Positions 60,919-64,000 of a stretch of 64,000 bases of DNA are shown here, in pieces. The DNA is from Candidatus Brocadia sp. GTDB lineage: Bacteria; Planctomycetota; Brocadiia; Brocadiales; Brocadiaceae. The stretch lies in the NCBI GenBank assembly GCA_021646415.1, contig SOEU01000015.1:30826-94825 (forward strand), given 5' to 3'. Each line of letters starts with the position of its first letter. The stretch's first letter is position 1. The notes below the pieces were generated by a model. That model had not been told where the DNA came from. It saw nothing but the letters and a program-made list of their open reading frames with translations, and searched no databases. The position numbers and the translations under genes are program-made.

Positions 60919-62092
60919 GGTAAAAGAAGGAATAGCCGCCTCGTCCTGGATTGTGAAGATTTTTGAGGGTCGTTCTCAGGCTGTTTCTGAAGAGAAGGAA
61001 GTTTATGATTTTAGACTGGGAAACCCGAAGATAGAACCACCTTCAGCGTTTGTTGAGGAATTGAAGAAGGTTGCAAATAATCCATTCCCAGAGATGCATG
61101 GCTATTCAGCTTTGGCAGGACATGTTCAGACACGGGAGGCCATAGCTCAAACACTGTCAAAAGAAAGAGGTCTGAATTTCACTGCGCAGCATGTAATTAT
61201 GACCGCTGGTGGCGCTGGTGCATTAAATATTATTTTGAAAGCGATTTTGAATCCTGGTGATGAAGTCATTGTTTTGTCACCTCTCTATCTGGAATATCCC
61301 TATTATATCGATAATCACGGTGGGGTTTGTTGCGTGGCAGAAACAAATGCGGATTTTACCTTAAACATTGATAATGTAGCAGCAAAGATAAATCCCCGCA
61401 CGAAGGCGATTATCATAAACTCGCCGAATAATCCGTCCGGGATGATTTACTCTGATGAAAGTTTGAAATCTACTGCAAGGCTTCTGAACGAGAAAAATCG
61501 ACAGTCTGGGAAAGAAATTTTTTTGATTTATGATGCGGCGTATCAGGACATCGTCTACGATGGCAACAAGGTTCCTGATATCTTTAGCATCTATTCAAAC
61601 ACCATTTTTGCGGCCTCGTATTCCAAACCGCTTTCGATTCCGGGGGAAAGGATAGGGTATGCTGCTGTCCATCCTGCAATGAAAAATTCCGGGGAACTTA
61701 TGGAGGCATTGACCTTTGCGAATCGTGTTCTTGGGTATCTGAGCGCCCCTGTTCTTATGCAACACGTCGTTACAAATCTTCAGGGTGTTTGTGTTGACAG
61801 GGCAGAATATCAGAAAAGAAGAGATATGTTTTGTAATGCCCTGCAGGATTTTGGTTATTCGTTTACACGGCCAATGGGGGCTTATTATATCTTTCCCGAA
61901 ACTCCCGGAGATGACCTTGCATTTACGCAAGAACTGGCTAAAGAAGGAATACTGGTGCTCCCAGGGAAGAGTTTTGGAAGAAGTGGGTATATCAGAATCG
62001 CCTTCTGTGTTAAGAAAGAAACCATTAAAAAATCGCTTCCGGGATTTAAAAAGGTTAAAGACTTTTTCAAGCGGAATGCAAAAGCAAAGTAG
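60902..62092 (+). CDS. Class I/II PLP-dependent aminotransferase
   Basis: A 396-residue aminotransferase of the aspartate/alanine type (fold type I). Seen are AGGAGALNIILKAIL (PLP phosphate region), INSPNNPSGMIY with the substrate-binding Asn, YDAAYQDIVYDG (Asp-Tyr), and the PLP lysine in SYSKPLSIPGERIGY. The C-terminal arginine lies in GYIRIAFCV. The amino donor and acceptor cannot be read from sequence. It starts inside the last bases of nfo, so the two are translationally coupled. Confidence 0.88.
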   Translation: MSISIKVKEGIAASSWIVKIFEGRSQAVSEEKEVYDFRLGNPKIEPPSAFVEELKKVANNPFPEMHGYSALAGHVQTREAIAQTLSKERGLNFTAQHVIMTAGGAGALNIILKAILNPGDEVIVLSPLYLEYPYYIDNHGGVCCVAETNADFTLNIDNVAAKINPRTKAIIINSPNNPSGMIYSDESLKSTARLLNEKNRQSGKEIFLIYDAAYQDIVYDGNKVPDIFSIYSNTIFAASYSKPLSIPGERIGYAAVHPAMKNSGELMEALTFANRVLGYLSAPVLMQHVVTNLQGVCVDRAEYQKRRDMFCNALQDFGYSFTRPMGAYYIFPETPGDDLAFTQELAKEGILVLPGKSFGRSGYIRIAFCVKKETIKKSLPGFKKVKDFFKRNAKAK

Positions 62093-62313
62093 CTTGATTT
62101 TATAGGGATTTCAAACTTTGGGGTTGTGTGGGTTTTGTTCTGTATTACAAATTTATAAAACCTTGCTTTTTTAACGAGGTTTTTAATCTGCTTTTGTATA
62201 ACTTATTTTACCTCCCCTTTATCCCCTCCTTGCGAAGGAAGGGAATTCGGGGTGATTTCTTTGGTTGTGGCTCTGCCACACTGTGTTCATCTGTGTTCAA
62301 TAGGGTGGTTTCA

Positions 62314-63699
62314 ATGAGACCAACAGACTGCGGCTTTACACATGAATTCGACTGGAAACTTTATCCCCATGCTGAAAACCTCTTGGTACAACATATTGAC
62401 GTATTCTTAAGGAACAACGATTTTGCCTGCAATCTTTCTCCTCGAATAGAACAGGAAACCTCAACACGATTTCTTGATTGGATTGATCATGTTATTTTAC
62501 CAGAGGATGTTCTTAGCGCAAAAGCCATTGAGGAGACCGGCTTTCAGGAAATGGACCACATTGAAGCCCCAACCGGCATGAGGGTATTTATGCATCCTGG
62601 GGCCGTCTTCTTCCCTGTTTTGCTCAGCCAGGAAAATTTTATCGAAGTCGTACTCAAGCCTGAGAGGTTAGACCACTTTATTCAGGTGATTGGCCAAAAT
62701 ATTTCTAGAGAAGGTGATATCTACGGACCTTACAGGAAAGCGGTTATTTCTGCCCAGGGTACTTATATCCTCTCTGCAGTGGAAAGGAGAGGGTATAATG
62801 GCTTCTGCGTATCTGAAAAACTGACCGAAGATACCTGGGAATACCGACAAGCGCTGGAAACATTTTTCTGCAGGCAGCGGTATTATGAAAGTCTTGAGGA
62901 AGCCATGGAAGCTATACAGGAACTGATTTATGATACGTGCAAAAAGCTTACACCAGCCAGGGTAACAGATGCCTTTTTCAGGGCGGAACGAGCCTACTGG
63001 GAGAGAAGAAACCGGGCAGGTCAGATACAAAAGGCCAGGCTGGACAGGCTGGGGCTGGGCTGGGGAAACCACGACCACCATACCTACCGTTCCTCACGGG
63101 GGAATTTTACACGATTAATAAAAATCTTTGAAACCCTCGGATTTGTCTGCCGCGAGCAGTTTTTTGCGGGTGAGGAAGCGGGCTGGGGCGCACAGATCCT
63201 TGAGCATCCGGATTGCAATATCGTGCTGTTTACCGATATCGATCTCCTAAAAGAAGAAAGGAATGAGAATTTTACCCGACACGGGTTAAAACAAACCACA
63301 CATAGGGGGACGGTTGGGTTGTGGGTGGAGTTGCATGGAGAAAGCATCCTGCAGGCCGGTCTCCATCACCTCGCGGCACGGTTTGATTTTGAAAAATTGC
63401 GCACCGACCTAAAGCAGTCAAACATTATTACAATGAACCCATTCTCTTATTTTGAATTTTTAAAACAGGCATTCACAGAAGGGGAAATGTGGCACGTGGA
63501 CAAAGGACGGCTGGACAATCTTTTGGAAAAGGGCTTGATAACAGTGACACAGCATGATATGTTTCGCAAGGATGGTGCACTCGGCGGCCACCTGGAAAAT
63601 ATCCAGAGAGCGCAGGGATTCAAAGGATTCAACCAGCATTCCGTTTCAGCCATTATCAAAGCCACCGACCCCAGGAAATACAAGATTCAAGGGGCGTGA
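62314..63699 (+). CDS. Unrecognised 461-residue protein, possibly VOC-fold
   Basis: I do not recognise the family with confidence. The ATG at 62314 has an AGGGTGG site 6 bases upstream; the open frame extends up to 62128 through low-quality repeat-like sequence and is not part of the gene. The middle reads GLGWGNHDHHTYRSSRGNFT, followed by RLIKIFETLGFVCREQFF and GWGAQILEHPDCNIVLFTD. This looks like half of a vicinal oxygen chelate domain (HxxxR, then GFVxRE). The family could relate to DUF1338/2-oxoadipate dioxygenase enzymes, but that is a guess. The N-terminus (about 1-150) and C-terminus (about 300-461) give no further hint. Confidence 0.5.
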   Translation: MRPTDCGFTHEFDWKLYPHAENLLVQHIDVFLRNNDFACNLSPRIEQETSTRFLDWIDHVILPEDVLSAKAIEETGFQEMDHIEAPTGMRVFMHPGAVFFPVLLSQENFIEVVLKPERLDHFIQVIGQNISREGDIYGPYRKAVISAQGTYILSAVERRGYNGFCVSEKLTEDTWEYRQALETFFCRQRYYESLEEAMEAIQELIYDTCKKLTPARVTDAFFRAERAYWERRNRAGQIQKARLDRLGLGWGNHDHHTYRSSRGNFTRLIKIFETLGFVCREQFFAGEEAGWGAQILEHPDCNIVLFTDIDLLKEERNENFTRHGLKQTTHRGTVGLWVELHGESILQAGLHHLAARFDFEKLRTDLKQSNIITMNPFSYFEFLKQAFTEGEMWHVDKGRLDNLLEKGLITVTQHDMFRKDGALGGHLENIQRAQGFKGFNQHSVSAIIKATDPRKYKIQGA

Positions 63700-63766
63700 G
63701 GAATTTTAAAAAATAAAATTTTCACACAGAGACACGGAGGAAAACAAATAATTTACTTTTTAGATG

Positions 63767-63806
63767 TTCAGATGTTTCGGGGTGCCACCACACCGAAACA
63801 TCTGAA
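63767..63806. repeat. Palindrome TTCAGATGTTTCGG-N12-CCGAAACATCTGAA
   Basis: Perfect 14-base arms (63767-63780 and 63793-63806) with a 12-base loop, about 65 bases downstream of the last gene. A T5 run follows about 15 bases later (GTGGTTTTTG), so it may serve as a terminator, but the spacing is not ideal. Confidence 0.6.
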
Positions 63807-63917
63807 GAAATCAAGTGGTTTTTGATACAAAAAAGTCCTTACTTCAAAGTGGTCGGATGACACGGACAAACTCTCAGACTGGGTCAAATGAAAAAATTTG
63901 TCTATATACAGTATTTA

Positions 63918-63998
63918 TTGATGAAACGAGGCTCAAATACGGTATAATTTCCTACGAATCAAATATCTTCAATAGAACCAAAATAGAACCAAGGAGGT
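63918..63998 (+). promoter_or_regulatory. Promoter-like region and ribosome-binding site of a gene beyond the window
   Basis: A TATAAT box (63943-63948) is preceded by TTGATG (63918-63923) with a 19-base spacer, longer than ideal. The window ends with AAGGAGGT (63991-63998), a near-perfect Shine-Dalgarno. A gene is therefore expected to start just after base 64000. The direct repeat ATAGAACCA lies between them (63972 and 63983). Confidence 0.45.
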
Positions 63999-64000
63999 AT

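Noticed and set aside
62128..62313. N-terminal extension of the 461-residue protein
   Set aside because: The translation (LLLYNLFYLPFIPSLRRKG and similar) comes from repeat-like sequence shared with 39.8 kb; the ATG at 62314 has a proper ribosome-binding site.

Overview
The window looks like a chromosomal contig of an anammox planctomycete (Brocadiaceae-like: Kuenenia, Brocadia or Jettenia type). The main support is the gene set at 38.1-45.7 kb. It encodes a Rieske protein, a split cytochrome b, a GltD-like NAD(P)H oxidoreductase with ferredoxin clusters and an eight-haem cytochrome c, a combination known from anammox Rieske/cytochrome b complexes. An Amt ammonium transporter lies just before it. 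DNA composition is moderate, and intergenic regions are full of perfect or near-perfect palindromes. The assignment is inference from gene content, not a database match.

Layout. (1) 1-7.7 kb, minus strand: a translation and transcription block read as tRNA-Thr(UGU), tRNA-Tyr, tRNA-Gly, tRNA-Thr(GGU), tuf, rpmG, tRNA-Trp, secE, nusG, rplK, rplA, rplJ, rplL, rpoB (cut by the window edge). (2) 7.7-13.4 kb: aroC, then plus-strand genes for a LolC/E-like permease, a J-domain/TPR protein, purC and suhB, ending in a decayed restriction-helicase remnant. (3) 13.4-23.4 kb, minus strand: pssA, a CYTH phosphohydrolase, a D-aminoacylase, a small lipoprotein, rpoN, recR, ybaB, dnaX, the SRP RNA, two tRNA-Ser genes, tadA, tRNA-Arg(ACG) and radC. 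(4) 23.6-28.2 kb, plus strand: DUF2284, a phasin-like coiled coil, a UbiB-like kinase, transposon debris and a Xer recombinase. (5) 28.4-37.9 kb, minus strand: a sensor kinase, a single-domain response regulator, a REC-PAS-GGDEF-EAL protein, a TPR protein and Amt. (6) 38.1-45.7 kb: the Rieske/cytochrome b gene cluster. (7) 45.9-64 kb: a mixture comprising a broken PIN-like toxin, a double CDGSH protein, an exported protein, an RRM protein, CopA, an EF-G paralogue, hisA, hisH, an OmpA lipoprotein, a prepilin peptidase, glgC, DUF2156, an exported intradiol dioxygenase, nfo, an aminotransferase and an unrecognised 461-residue protein.

How the genes fit together. Most of the window is housekeeping. 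The distinctive part is the respiratory cluster. Cytochrome b carries the b6-type histidine spacing plus the extra cysteine that binds haem ci in b6f-type enzymes. An NAD(P)H/flavin/Fe-S module and a membrane-anchored octahaem protein with a long coiled coil are encoded beside it. Together they could move electrons between quinol, cytochrome c and NAD(P)H. Amt with its TPR partner, and the sensory c-di-GMP genes next to it, may belong to nitrogen sensing, but the sequence does not prove this.

I saw no CRISPR array, rRNA, prophage or intact defence system. The less ordinary signals are the respiratory cluster and its intergenic hairpins, a multi-copy palindromic repeat family, an A8 slippery run in dnaX, a cysteine cluster in EF-Tu, and three decayed mobile or defence genes.
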